Source: Streptomyces sp. SCUT-3 (lineage in GTDB: Bacteria; Actinomycetota; Actinomycetes; Streptomycetales; Streptomycetaceae). Taken from it: a DNA stretch of 64,000 bases. Position numbers and translations under genes: made by a program. This document shows, piece by piece, positions 39,264-48,333 of the stretch. Location of the stretch: positions 5,404,501 through 5,468,500 of the forward strand of contig NZ_CP046907.1 of NCBI RefSeq assembly GCF_014083985.1. The letters run 5' to 3'. Under the pieces are notes generated by a model, which was given only the letters and a program-made list of their open reading frames with translations, made no database searches and was not told the DNA's origin. The first letter of the stretch is position 1; each line of letters opens with the position of its first letter.

Positions 39264-39932
39264 TCAGGAGGCAAACCCGGGAGAGTCGTCGGGAGCAGGT
39301 GCGGGGCTCAGGCACCCGACCTTGAGAATGGAGTGGGAGGCGACCAGGGAGGCGATGCCGGCGATGGTGAGGCGCTGCTCGTCGGAGTCGCCGTCGGAGG
39401 CGCCGGGGGCCGTGACCGTGACGCTCAGGTGGACGTTCTTGCCGCCGGGCAGCCTGCAGGGCAGGCGCAGGGCCGCGCTCGAGTCGCCGGACAGGGCCGT
39501 GTAGTCCTTCCCCTCCAGACCTTCAGGAGCCCTGTTGATGACGATATCCAGGGGCCTCTCCCGACCCAGAAGGAGTTCTCGTCTCCTGGTCTCCTCCAGC
39601 CAAGTGTCCTTGTCCGCAGTGGTGACTCGGACCCTCGCATGGAGTTGCAACTCCCCGTCCGCGAAGACCGTGCAGCCAAGCCAGTGGTCGTCACCCCGAC
39701 CCGTCTCTTCGAACTCCGTGGTGATGATCCGACGCCCGGTGAGGGTGTTCTGCGGAATGAAACCCATGTCGAAGGAGGAGAGGATCCGGCCGCAGGCCCG
39801 ATGGTAGGGGGCACCGGTACCGCGGAAAGGGAGGAAGCGGTCCCCGGCGAGCGTCCCCGCTGCCAGGCAGAGGACGACGACGAGGGTGGTGGTCAGGCGT
39901 TTTCGACCGGCAGGGCTCAGAATCATAGGCAC
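39264..39932 (-). CDS. membrane-anchored protein of the WXG100 cassette
   Basis: 222 aa. One N-terminal hydrophobic helix (TTTLVVVLCLAAGTLAG), the rest apparently extracytoplasmic with three Cys. No family recognised. Its stop lies before the terminator at 39205-39243; start is 44 bp downstream of the large protein, in one operon with 39977-42730. Could be the partner, receptor or inhibitor for the large product, but no evidence decides. Confidence 0.75.
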   Translation of the reverse strand: MPMILSPAGRKRLTTTLVVVLCLAAGTLAGDRFLPFRGTGAPYHRACGRILSSFDMGFIPQNTLTGRRIITTEFEETGRGDDHWLGCTVFADGELQLHARVRVTTADKDTWLEETRRRELLLGRERPLDIVINRAPEGLEGKDYTALSGDSSAALRLPCRLPGGKNVHLSVTVTAPGASDGDSDEQRLTIAGIASLVASHSILKVGCLSPAPAPDDSPGFAS

Positions 39933-39976
39933 CTCGGAGGGGGACGGCGGGCGGAAGCGGACGTGTGATCGGCTGC

Positions 39977-42220
39977 TCAGGGCGAAGGGTTGGCGCCGAG
40001 GTCGAGGGCGTACAACTCGAGATTGCTCATGGCATTGACATAACCGCTGTCCAACCCGTTGCTCACTGCTGTGCCGGTTTCTGCCTCGTTGAGGCCGGCG
40101 CCGGCCTCCTGGCTCGCACGCAGGGCGGCATCACCGGTGACTGCCATGTAGGAGTTCTTGCGGCTCTCTGCTTCTCCGCCCGCGCTGTAGACGACTTCAC
40201 CGGACTTGTCCCTCGTGGCGCCGGAGACGAAGGCGTCGATGACCTGACCGCTCACTGTTCCGGCCACGCCTCCGATCACCGCTCCGCCGACGGGGGAGGC
40301 GATACCGGCCGTTCCCGCACCTATGCCGATGCCGACGCCCATCTTCGCCCAGTCCCCCGCAGCCTTGAGGCTGTCGTTGAACTCCTTGTCGTCGGCGACC
40401 TTCTCGTTGACGACCGCGTCGTTGCGGGCAATGCCGATGATGCCTTCGATCTCCGCCCCGCCCGTGCTGATCTTCTCGACCTTCTCGGCGGCGGAGATGT
40501 CGTACGCGTCCGGGTGCTGGAGGTGGTACTCCAGCAGGGAACTGGTGTACTGGGTCTGGCCGTAGTTGATGGCCGCGTGGCCATCGGGGTCCTGGCCGAC
40601 CGTGTACAGGAACCGTGTGGCGTCCTGTTCGCTGATGTGCGCCCGTTCGCTGTCGCCCATGGGGTACAGGGCGTCGACCTTGCTCTCCTTGTTGGCCAGG
40701 GCGTAGTTGATGTCCGGCATGTACTCCGCCGACATGCGGCCCAGGCTGTCCTGCATGCCGTCGTGGGCGAGTTCGGGGTCCTTGGAGACCTTCGTGATGA
40801 TCTCCGAGGTGAGGTCGGCCTGTGCGCGGGTGTGCTCGGGGAGGGGGCTGGGGATCGGCGCGTCGTAGGCGTGGCCGGTGGTGGCGGCCTCCAGGGCGTG
40901 GCCGAGGTTGTCGTAGCCGCCGCCTTCCTCGGAATGGCCCGTGTACCCGGCGCCCTTCGGCCAGTGGCGGTCCTTCATCAGGTAGTCGAGGTGGTCGACC
41001 TTCTCGCCGTCGACGGTGGAGTCGGAGGAGAGGAACTTGTTGGCGGCCTCGGGGTTGTGGCCCAGGGCCTCCATGAACCCGGTCATGGGGTCGAGGGCGC
41101 CGATGTTGGTCGAGCCGAGGGCGCGGGTGCCGTTCCCGCCCCAGTGCGCGTCGGGGTTCATGCCGCCCCGGGCGCTGCGCTGCTCGGAGGTGATGATCTC
41201 GGTGCCGAAGTCCTGGAGGAAGCCGGTGTCCCACTTGCCCTCGGCCATCAGGCTGCCGGTGAGCTGGTAGCCGCTGAGGCCGTAGGGGGAGTGGGTGGGG
41301 TTGGCGTTGAAGTCGCGGTTGCCCGCGGCGAGGAGGTCTTCCTGGAACTTGGTGACGGCCGGGTCCGGCGATCCCTTGTCGTCGGACGTGGTCGCCGTGC
41401 CGATGGTGACGCCCAGGTTCCTCTTGAACTTCTCGAGCTCGGCGAGCTCCTTCTTGGAGAGCTGGGTGCCGGGGGGAGGGCTGAGGAGCTCGTTGTACTT
41501 CTCGAGGGTGTTCTCGGCGCCGGTGCGGGTGGTGAACCGGCGGGCGAACTCGGGGTCGTTTTTGTTGGCGGAGAGGAGCTGGTTGAGCTCGGTGAGCTCG
41601 GAGTTGCTCAGCCTCCCCTCCTTCTTCATCAGCTGCGACGCCCGGTCGGCCTCGACGGCGTCGAGGCTGGTGTAGGTGCTGGTGTTGAAGGAGTTGTCGT
41701 TCTCGCCGTTGGCGTCGCGCTCCAGTGCGGAGGACGCGGCGGCGTCGGCGGCGGTGGCCAGCTCGATCACCCGGTTGATCCGGGACTCCAGGGAGTCCAG
41801 CTTCTCCTTGCGCTCGGTGGCGAAGCCCGGGGCGGCGGAGGCGGTGGGGCTGTCCCAGCGGGAGTCGACGTCCTCGATCACGCCCTTGTCGGAGATGCGG
41901 AAGTCGTCCGCGGACGCCTCCTCGACCAGGGCCTTCAGCTGCTTCTGGCAGGCGGAGAACTCGGTGTGGGCGTCCTGCAGCAGCTTGGCGATGCGCCCGG
42001 CCTCGGTGGCGGCGTCCTTGTACTGCGTGCGGGCCTTCGCCATGGTGGCGAACGCCGCTTCGGCGGCCTCGCCCTCCCAGTGGCCCTCGAGGTGTTTGAT
42101 GACGCGGCGGTTGAACTCGTCGTGCAGGCTCTCGTACTTGGCGGGCAGCGCCTTCCAGGAGGCGGCTGCGGTGGCCAGCGGGCCGAGGTCGGCCTCTTTG
42201 AGGTAGACGAAGGACGGCAT
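39977..42220 (-). CDS. large DUF6571-like protein with WXG100-type N-terminus
   Basis: 747 aa. The N-terminal 130 residues are helical and resemble the WXG100/ESX-secreted family (DEFNRRVIKHLEGHWEGEAAEAAFATMAKARTQYKDAATEAGRIAKLLQDA). The middle is a conserved alpha-rich domain (FMEALGHNPEAANKFLSS, DNLGHALEAATTGHAYD), and the C-terminus has a Gly-zipper (GIGIGAGTAGIASPVGGAVIGGVAGTVSG). The protein family is widespread in actinomycetes; some are linked to T7SS. No toxin domain can be recognised. ATG 42220. Confidence 0.8.
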   Translation of the reverse strand: MPSFVYLKEADLGPLATAAASWKALPAKYESLHDEFNRRVIKHLEGHWEGEAAEAAFATMAKARTQYKDAATEAGRIAKLLQDAHTEFSACQKQLKALVEEASADDFRISDKGVIEDVDSRWDSPTASAAPGFATERKEKLDSLESRINRVIELATAADAAASSALERDANGENDNSFNTSTYTSLDAVEADRASQLMKKEGRLSNSELTELNQLLSANKNDPEFARRFTTRTGAENTLEKYNELLSPPPGTQLSKKELAELEKFKRNLGVTIGTATTSDDKGSPDPAVTKFQEDLLAAGNRDFNANPTHSPYGLSGYQLTGSLMAEGKWDTGFLQDFGTEIITSEQRSARGGMNPDAHWGGNGTRALGSTNIGALDPMTGFMEALGHNPEAANKFLSSDSTVDGEKVDHLDYLMKDRHWPKGAGYTGHSEEGGGYDNLGHALEAATTGHAYDAPIPSPLPEHTRAQADLTSEIITKVSKDPELAHDGMQDSLGRMSAEYMPDINYALANKESKVDALYPMGDSERAHISEQDATRFLYTVGQDPDGHAAINYGQTQYTSSLLEYHLQHPDAYDISAAEKVEKISTGGAEIEGIIGIARNDAVVNEKVADDKEFNDSLKAAGDWAKMGVGIGIGAGTAGIASPVGGAVIGGVAGTVSGQVIDAFVSGATRDKSGEVVYSAGGEAESRKNSYMAVTGDAALRASQEAGAGLNEAETGTAVSNGLDSGYVNAMSNLELYALDLGANPSP

Positions 42221-42292
42221 GTGCGGTGGCTCCTCTGCGCCGGACGGGCGTCCGGTTCCGTTCCGGTTTCCGGTCTCCTGCGTGCTTCCGGC

Positions 42293-42730
42293 TTACCCGA
42301 AGGGGGAGTTGATCGCGTTCATGCGGGCCCGTTCCTCCTGCTCGGCGCGGGTGTACTGGCCGGTGGTGGCGTGGAGCTTGTCGCTGATCTCCTGCAGCAT
42401 GCTCTTGAGGTTGGCGACCTGCATGCCCCAGCGGACGTCCATGGTCATCAGGGAACCGGCGGTCTGCCAGGAGCCCGCGTCGGGCATGCCCCCGGCGGTG
42501 TGCTTGTTGAGCCCCCTGACGGCGCTCTGGGTGTCGTCGTCGGCGGCGTTGTCGACGTTCTCCGTGTCACCGCGCAGTTCCACCAGCGCATTGGACGCCT
42601 GGTTCATCCGCGCGGTGTCGGCCTTGGTGATTCCCGCGGAACCCCCGCCGCCTCCGCCCTGGTCCGCGGCGGAGTTCAACCGCATCCGGGTGGTCTCGTT
42701 GCTCTGCGGCCCGTCGAAGGGCGTGCTCAT
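42293..42730 (-). CDS. WXG100-like type VII substrate/chaperone
   Basis: 145 aa. Two-helix ESX-like region with a W-G turn (SWQTAGSLMTMDVRWGMQVANLKSMLQEI), plus a Gly-rich loop early on. First of the cassette with 72 bp to the next start. Likely forms a dimer with the adjacent long protein for T7 secretion. Confidence 0.78.
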   Translation of the reverse strand: MSTPFDGPQSNETTRMRLNSAADQGGGGGGSAGITKADTARMNQASNALVELRGDTENVDNAADDDTQSAVRGLNKHTAGGMPDAGSWQTAGSLMTMDVRWGMQVANLKSMLQEISDKLHATTGQYTRAEQEERARMNAINSPFG

Positions 42731-42979
42731 CCCTCACTCCGTCCCCGTTGACACCCGTGCATGGCATGGATGCTTCAATCCGTGCAGCTTACAAGGCGAA
42801 CGCTAGGCCCTTCGGGGGCCGAGGAGTTCGGCTTGGGCGTTCCTTTGCAGGGTTCACGTGGGCGGCGTCCTCCGGACCGGCCGGCCCGGTCGGACGGACC
42901 GGGGACGGGGAAGAGGTGAGGGGATCCGAGTGACAGGACCCCGGCGAGGACCTTCTTGCCTGTTCAGTTCCGTGCCGAT

Positions 42980-44194
42980 TCATGCCGCGCGGCCGTCGAC
43001 GGTGATCGACGCGGCGCCGGACGCGGTGGTGGTCGCGGTGGCGTTCCGGCAGTCGCGGCACAGGGCGTGAGTGTGGGAGCGGTGGGCGCGGTCGCAGCCG
43101 TCGCAGTTGATCAGCGGGGCGACGGAAGGGCGTTCCTTCCGGCCCTCCCCGTCCTGCCCGTCCTCCGGACCCGGCCGCCGGCCCGGTGCGGCCGGGCCCG
43201 GCCGCGAGGACGGGGGGACGTCCGGCGGGAGGTTGGCGGACAACCGGTAGGCGAGCAGGGCGGCCGGGCGGTGCTCGATCCGGTCGGGAAGGTTCCCGGA
43301 CAGGGCCTCGGCGATCTGCCCCGGTGCGACGCCGCGTCGCAGCCACGCCCCGACGGCCGGGGCGAGCCGGGCGATCTCGGGTACCGACAGCAGCAGCCGG
43401 GGGTCCCTGTGCCGCAGTCCCGCGAGAACCCGCACCGCCTCCGGGGACACGTCCGCCAGCGCGTCGCCCACCGGCAGCGGCTCGGACGCGCGGCCTGCTC
43501 CGGGCGCTCCGGGCGTCCGTGCCCCTCGGGGCTCCCGCATGTGCGCGGGGGCTCGCCGTGCCCGCGCCTGCTTCCGGGCTCCGAGGCCGTGCGCGTGCGC
43601 CCTGGCCGGGTACGCCGGAATGCTGCGGCCGGCTGCCCCGTCCGGAGCTGTGTCCGCATTCGGGACCGCCTGTGCCGTCGTGTCCGCCGCCGCCTCCGCT
43701 GCGGTGTCCGCACGTTCCGCCCGGGGACCGGGCAGTGCCCGGTCGGCGGCAAGCCCCTGCCCGGCGGTGAACTTCCTCCCGGCAGGCGGGTGTTGCTCTG
43801 CTTCCGGCTGCCGCTGGCGCCGTTCGCGGGCGGCCTCGGCGCGCAGCCGCGGGTCGTTGTAGACGTAGGTGCGGGTACGCATCCTGCCTGCGGCGACGCG
43901 GACCACGACCCGTTCGAGGAAGCCGCGCTCCTCGAGTTCGTTGAGGGCGGCGGACAGGCACTTCTCGCCCTGCTTGAAGCGCAGGCGCAGAGCCTGGATG
44001 CTCACCGTCGTCCCCTCGGGGACGGCCATCAGGTAGGTGCCCAGTCCGATGACGACCAGGTCGTGGGCGTCCAGGGCGAGTTGGTTGGGGACGATCGTGA
44101 AGTCCGCACCGAGACGGCGGCGGATGTGGACGACACCGGCCCGGCACGGCTCCGCGGAGGCGCGCACGGGCGCAGTAGACTGCGCTCCAGTCAT
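42980..44194 (-). CDS. winged-helix DNA-binding protein with zinc ribbon
   Basis: 404 aa. N-terminal HTH: VSIQALRLRFKQGEKCLSAALNELEERGFLERVVVRVAAGRMRTRTYVYNDP (winged helix with basic wing). Middle is Ala/Arg/Pro-rich and poorly conserved; a second helical domain appears near VSPEAVRVLAGLRHRDPRLLLSVPEIARL. End has CDGCDRAHRSHTHALCRDC, a zinc-ribbon. Common single-copy actinomycete type, some on mobile elements. ATG 44194. Confidence 0.82.
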   Translation of the reverse strand: MTGAQSTAPVRASAEPCRAGVVHIRRRLGADFTIVPNQLALDAHDLVVIGLGTYLMAVPEGTTVSIQALRLRFKQGEKCLSAALNELEERGFLERVVVRVAAGRMRTRTYVYNDPRLRAEAARERRQRQPEAEQHPPAGRKFTAGQGLAADRALPGPRAERADTAAEAAADTTAQAVPNADTAPDGAAGRSIPAYPARAHAHGLGARKQARARRAPAHMREPRGARTPGAPGAGRASEPLPVGDALADVSPEAVRVLAGLRHRDPRLLLSVPEIARLAPAVGAWLRRGVAPGQIAEALSGNLPDRIEHRPAALLAYRLSANLPPDVPPSSRPGPAAPGRRPGPEDGQDGEGRKERPSVAPLINCDGCDRAHRSHTHALCRDCRNATATTTASGAASITVDGRAA

Positions 44195-44702
44195 CGGGAA
44201 GGTCTCTTCTTCCTGGGTGATCAGACCCTCGCCCGGGACGGCCATCCCGGCGGGGGTCGTTCTCTGTCTGCGGTTGTGGCCGCGACGATACCCCGGCCGG
44301 TCCCCTCCCCGCGCCCGCGTCACCCGATGGGGTGATGGCGGTGATGCCTGGTCAGGTGGGCTGGGACAGGAAGTCCTTGGACCGGAGTCCTGGTTGGGCC
44401 CCGCGCCCCACCGGCCCTCGCTCCGCCGTGCCCCGGTCCCGCCCCACCGGCCCCCGGCGGAGCGGGCTCCGGCCGCGCCCGTGTTCGTACCCGGAGCGAG
44501 TGTGCGGGACGGCCCGCAGGGGCAGAATCCAACACTGATCGAGTCCGACGGCACACGGGCCGAGGTGTTTCAGGGCGACAGCCGACAGCCCGGGAAACGG
44601 TTTTTCCTCCGGGACGTGCTGGTCGACCGGATTCCCGGGGGCAGTGCTCCGGCTGTGTTTCACCGACCGACTTCGTAGTGATCAGTGGGGCAGGGTGGGG
44701 GC
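44195..44702. other. 508-bp gap
   Basis: No supported gene. Only short open frames without ribosome sites are present on both strands. Divergent promoters of the winged-helix protein and GNAT gene must lie here; no perfect palindrome was found. Confidence 0.6.
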
Positions 44703-45206
44703 ATGACTGCGTATGAGACGATGCCGTTCCACCTCGAGACCGAGCGGCTGACACTGCGGCCGTGGGCCGAGTCGGACGCCGCCGAGTTCTGTGCCCTCCT
44801 CTCCGAACGCGGCAAGGGAACCCCCACGGTCGAGCGGATCCGGACGTCCATCGCTGAGCTGCTCGCCGCGACGGCGACCACCGGGATCGCCCTGTTGCCC
44901 GTCCAGCGCCGTGCCGAAGGTGACTTCATCGGCTACTGCGGGCTGATCATCGGCCGTTCCACCCTGGAGGAGCCTGAGATCGCGTACGAGCTGTTCCGAC
45001 GTGTGCACGGGCGCGGCTATGCCACCGAGGCGGCCGGCGCAGTGCTGAACGCCGCCGCCGCGACCGGGCGGAAACGGCTCTGGTCGACCGTCGGTGCGTG
45101 GAACGCGCCTTCGCTCCGTGTCCTTGAGAAGCTCGGGTTCGAGCGGGATCGCGTTTCCACGGAGGACAAAGGTGAAGTGGTCTGGCTGACACGCTCGTTG
45201 CCCTGA
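44703..45206 (+). CDS. GNAT (RimJ/RimL-like) acetyltransferase
   Basis: 167 aa. RimJ/L-type: ETERLTLRPWAESDAAEF, EIAYELFRRVHGRGYATEAAGAVLNAA (acetyl-CoA site RGYATEA) and LWSTVGAWNAPSLRVLEKLGFERD. ATG 44703 with a GGGTGGGGG ribosome region. Protein or small-molecule N-acetyltransferase; substrate unknown. Confidence 0.9.
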   Translation: MTAYETMPFHLETERLTLRPWAESDAAEFCALLSERGKGTPTVERIRTSIAELLAATATTGIALLPVQRRAEGDFIGYCGLIIGRSTLEEPEIAYELFRRVHGRGYATEAAGAVLNAAAATGRKRLWSTVGAWNAPSLRVLEKLGFERDRVSTEDKGEVVWLTRSLP

Positions 45207-45241
45207 CGCGAGAGCGCGCTCCCGGGGTTTCGAGCCCACAT

Positions 45242-45379
45242 GATCGAGTGTGCCGGAGCCGGCCCGGTGGAACAGCAGCGGCAGTGGGCGAGTTCGCCGG
45301 TGGTGCGGTTGCGCCGGATCAGCAGCCGGCGGCTCGGGCCGACCTGCCTGGTCATCGAGCAGTCGTCACCGAGGTCCAT
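45242..45379 (-). pseudogene. IS701/IS4-like transposase remnant
   Basis: About 46 residues (RRLLIRRNRTTGELAHCRCC...) match a conserved C-terminal beta-strand region of IS701-type transposases (LLVRRxRxTGELAFYRCY). Nothing of the N-terminal half or DDE remains in frame. Lies next to the heptamer array, which begins 10 bp upstream. Confidence 0.5.
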
Positions 45380-45388
45380 GATGCTGTC

Positions 45389-45481
45389 GGAGGCGGGAGG
45401 CGGGAGGCGGGAGGCGGGAGGCGGGAGGCGGGAGGCGGGAGGCGGGAGGCGGGAGGCGGGAGGCGGGAGGCGGGAGGCGGC
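45389..45481. repeat. tandem heptamer array (AGGCGGG)n
   Basis: About 13 contiguous, nearly perfect copies of AGGCGGG on the + strand (45391-45481), within the gap 45207-45526. Slippage-prone. Confidence 0.93.
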
Positions 45482-45526
45482 GTCGGACGGGCGGGCAGGG
45501 CGGTTCCGCCCGGGGTCGACTCCGGG

Positions 45527-46174
45527 TCAGCCCTGGGTCCAGAACACGATCGTGTCCGCGGTGTGGCCGTATTTCTGGGAGGCCTGCCACTCCTCGTGCT
45601 CCACGGTGAGCAGGTCGACGAGGTGTTCGGTGTCGTAGGTGAACTCGTCGCCCAGGCGGGGGAGTACGGCCGTGTAGGCGTCGGCGACGGCCTTGGCCCT
45701 GTCCAGGGGGAGGTGGCCGATGGCAGGGTAGCCGTCCATGGGGGCCGGGACGCGGTACGGGAGCAGGCCGGGCAGGTCCGCGTACAGGAACTCGTGCGGC
45801 AGCATGTCGGAGGGGACGCCCAGAGAGCGGAGTTCGTCGCCCATGAGGCCGAAGAAGGTGGACGGCTTGGAGTACACGCCCACGTCGACGGGGTCGGACC
45901 CGATGCACTCGATGACGGCCAGCAGCGCGGTGCAGTAGGCGTTGCCGGCGCAGTCGCCCGTCGCGTCGGCCCGGCCCGCGACGAGGTGCTCCAACGCCTC
46001 GGGGACGGTCAGCCCCCAGTCGACGCCCTGGTGGTCGAGACTGTGCTGGGCGGCCCGCGCCCGCTCGCGCGCGGTGTCCAGGACCTGCTTCTGCCGGTCG
46101 GTGAGTTCGCCTCCCCGTACGTACGAGAGGGTGCGGTTCAGATCGACCGTCTTCATGCTGATCACGTGGCTCAT
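45527..46174 (-). CDS. hypothetical protein, DUF7691-like
   Basis: 215 aa, no signal peptide. Begins MSHVISMKTVDLNRTLSYVRGGELT; later LEHLVAGRADATGDCAGNAYCTALLAVIECIG, and ends ...KYGHTADTIVFWTQG. Resembles a Streptomyces family of unknown function, but I cannot verify the name. Start ATG 46174. No clear partner; not obviously part of the MFS gene downstream. Confidence 0.5.
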   Translation of the reverse strand: MSHVISMKTVDLNRTLSYVRGGELTDRQKQVLDTARERARAAQHSLDHQGVDWGLTVPEALEHLVAGRADATGDCAGNAYCTALLAVIECIGSDPVDVGVYSKPSTFFGLMGDELRSLGVPSDMLPHEFLYADLPGLLPYRVPAPMDGYPAIGHLPLDRAKAVADAYTAVLPRLGDEFTYDTEHLVDLLTVEHEEWQASQKYGHTADTIVFWTQG

Positions 46175-46256
46175 GCGGTCATGATCGCAAGCCCCACTGA
46201 CACCTGTGGTCTCAACGCGACCGAAGAGAAAAGGAGTTGGCTCCGCAGAGCATTGC

Positions 46257-47537
46257 TCACCCTTTCTCCGCGGCACCGGCTCCGCGTGGCGGACGGTCCC
46301 GGCCCGGCCCGGCGGGCGGTGCGGCGGGCGCTGCGGCGGGCGGTGCGGTGCGAGTGCGGCCGGTGGCCACGAGCAGCGCGGCCGCGCCAAGGGCGACAGC
46401 GCCGGCCGCGAGGAGCTGCACCCGGTGGTCGAGGACGGCCACCATGGCCGTGCCCGCGAGGAGGGCGAGGCCGGTCGGCGCGAAGACCAGGGTGCTCGCG
46501 GTGGCCGCGACCCGGCCGAGCAGTTCACCCGGTGTTTCCTTCTGGACCGTGGTCATTGCGCCGATGAGCGGCCAGGGCAGGCCCAGCCCGACGAGCAGGC
46601 TGCCGCCCAGCACCAGGGAGACGGAACCGGTGGTCCGGGCCAGCGCGCCGAGGGCGAACACCGCGAGCCCGATCGCGGACAGGACGCGCGCCGGGACGCG
46701 GCGCAGGAGTGCGCCGACGGTCAGGCCGCTGACCACCGATCCGAGTGCCTGGACCGAGCCGAGGACGCCGGCGAACGCCGCGGGCCGGTGCAGTCCGACG
46801 TCGAGGAGCGCGTAGGTGGCCGTGCTGCTGAGGCTCGACGCCGTCATGGCGCAGCCGCCCGCGACGACCAGGGGACGCAGCCCCGTGTGCCGCCACAGGT
46901 GGCGGACGCCCTCCGCGGTCTCGGCGGCCCAGCTCCGCCGTGACCGGGGCGCAGGCGGGGCTTCACGCACGCGGATCAGGCTGAACGCGGCCGCGCCCAG
47001 GAGGAAGGACAGCGCGTTCAGCAGGGCGACGGCGGGCCCGCCCACAAGGGTGAACAGGCCCGCGCCGATCAGGGGGCCGAGCAGGCCGGTGCTCTCGATC
47101 GCGGTCCGGACCAGGCCGTTGAAGTCCCCGCGCACTTCGCCCGGAACGGCGGAGGCGATCAGTGCGGTCTCGGCGGCGTCCATGAGCACGGATCCCGTGC
47201 CCACCGCGGTCAGCACGGCGAAGAGCAGCCAGACGTCCTCCGGGGAGCGCACGGCGAGCGGCGACGTCATGACGGCGGCCAGTACCAGGCTCGTGGCGAT
47301 CAGGAGTGTGCGGCGGCGCATCCGGTCGGCCAGGTTGCCGATGAACGGTCCCGCCAGGGTGGGTGCCCAGGCGCAGAAACCCGCCAGGGCGGCGAGGCTG
47401 CTGGAGCCGGTGAGCTCCTTCACCCAGACCCCGGAGGCCAGGAGCATGGCCGAGTCCCCGAAGCCGGAGACGATCACCCCCGCCAGATAGACACGGGCGT
47501 TGCGCTCCCGCAGCACCGTGAACAGACCCACAGCCAT
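46257..47537 (-). CDS. MFS transporter (drug-efflux-like)
   Basis: 426 aa with about 12 helices and a loop FIGNLADRMRRRTLLIATSLV, the MFS motif A in TM2-3. Probably a multidrug or metabolite exporter. Starts 104 bp from the ArsR gene, head-to-head, over a 40-bp palindrome, so it is probably repressed by that regulator. Confidence 0.93.
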   Translation of the reverse strand: MAVGLFTVLRERNARVYLAGVIVSGFGDSAMLLASGVWVKELTGSSSLAALAGFCAWAPTLAGPFIGNLADRMRRRTLLIATSLVLAAVMTSPLAVRSPEDVWLLFAVLTAVGTGSVLMDAAETALIASAVPGEVRGDFNGLVRTAIESTGLLGPLIGAGLFTLVGGPAVALLNALSFLLGAAAFSLIRVREAPPAPRSRRSWAAETAEGVRHLWRHTGLRPLVVAGGCAMTASSLSSTATYALLDVGLHRPAAFAGVLGSVQALGSVVSGLTVGALLRRVPARVLSAIGLAVFALGALARTTGSVSLVLGGSLLVGLGLPWPLIGAMTTVQKETPGELLGRVAATASTLVFAPTGLALLAGTAMVAVLDHRVQLLAAGAVALGAAALLVATGRTRTAPPAAAPAAPPAGPGRDRPPRGAGAAEKG

Positions 47538-47570
47538 GCCGGCCCCCTCGGCGAACTCGTTCCAGGCTTC

Positions 47571-47610
47571 GGCACACTACCCCCAACCAAGTGGTTGGGG
47601 GTAGTGTGCC
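47571..47610. promoter_or_regulatory. 40-bp palindromic operator between MFS and ArsR genes
   Basis: Perfect 19-bp inverted repeat (GGCACACTACCCCCAACCA and its complement) with a 2-bp centre, 33 bp upstream of the MFS start and 30 bp upstream of the arsR-like start. Confidence 0.9.
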
Positions 47611-47640
47611 GCGGCGGCGGCATGCGCTTTACTGGCCGGT

Positions 47641-48198
47641 GTGACTGACGCGGACCCGGCCCTGAGGGCCCTCGCCCACCCCGTGCGGCTGCGGATGCTC
47701 TCGCTCATGTGGCCCGGACCGATGTCCGCCGCCGAACTCGCCCGTGAGCTGGACGTCTCGCACGCCCTGGCCAGCCGGCACCTGCGGCGCCTGGACGCCG
47801 CCGGCCTGGTGGAACTGGCCGAGGAACGCGTCCGCCGCGGAGGCCGGGAGCGCCGCTACCGCGCCGTCCGCGGCACCCCGCTGTCCGACCGCCGCGACGG
47901 GGCCCGGATGCTGGCCGCGGCCCTGGCCCACACCCTTCAGGAACGTGCCGCGCGCCGGGACCCGGACGGCGGGGGAGTGACGGTCGACGCGGAACTGTGG
48001 GTGGCGCCGGAGGCGTGGGAGGCGGCCCGGCAGCGGCTCGCCGACCTCGCGGACGAACTCCACGCCGCCGCGCGCCCGCCGCACACGCCCGGAACGGTCC
48101 CCGTGGGCATGAGCCTGATGGCCTTCCCCCTGCGGGAAGCACCGCACGCCGGCGACGGTGGGGAGCCGGAGCCGGAGCCGGAGGAGGCGGAGGAGTAG
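47641..48198 (+). CDS. ArsR-family winged-helix repressor
   Basis: 185 aa; GTG at 47641. ArsR HTH: LRALAHPVRLRMLSLMWPGPMSAAELARELDVSHALASRHLRRLDAAGLVELAEERV. The C-terminal half is a different, probably ligand-binding, segment without metal Cys. Divergent from the MFS transporter; the palindrome at 47571-47610 is its likely operator. Confidence 0.92.
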   Translation: MTDADPALRALAHPVRLRMLSLMWPGPMSAAELARELDVSHALASRHLRRLDAAGLVELAEERVRRGGRERRYRAVRGTPLSDRRDGARMLAAALAHTLQERAARRDPDGGGVTVDAELWVAPEAWEAARQRLADLADELHAAARPPHTPGTVPVGMSLMAFPLREAPHAGDGGEPEPEPEEAEE

Positions 48199-48202
48199 GA
48201 GG

Positions 48203-48248
48203 GGCGGCCCCGTCGCCGGAGGGGGAGCCCTCCGGCGACGGGGCCGCC
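48203..48248. terminator. bidirectional terminator between ArsR and GH81
   Basis: Perfect 21-bp stem (48203-48223 / 48228-48248) with a GGAG loop between convergent genes. Confidence 0.88.
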
Positions 48249-48333
48249 TGTGCGTTGTCCGTCGCGGTTCCCGCGGTTCCCGGTGTCCGTGTCGCCCGGT
48301 GGCGTGTCCGCCGGCACGGCACCGGGCCGCCGG

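Noticed and set aside
45391-45481. Heptamer array as coding (Arg/Glu/Gly repeats in three frames)
   Set aside because: No start or family evidence; simple repeat reads open in any frame.
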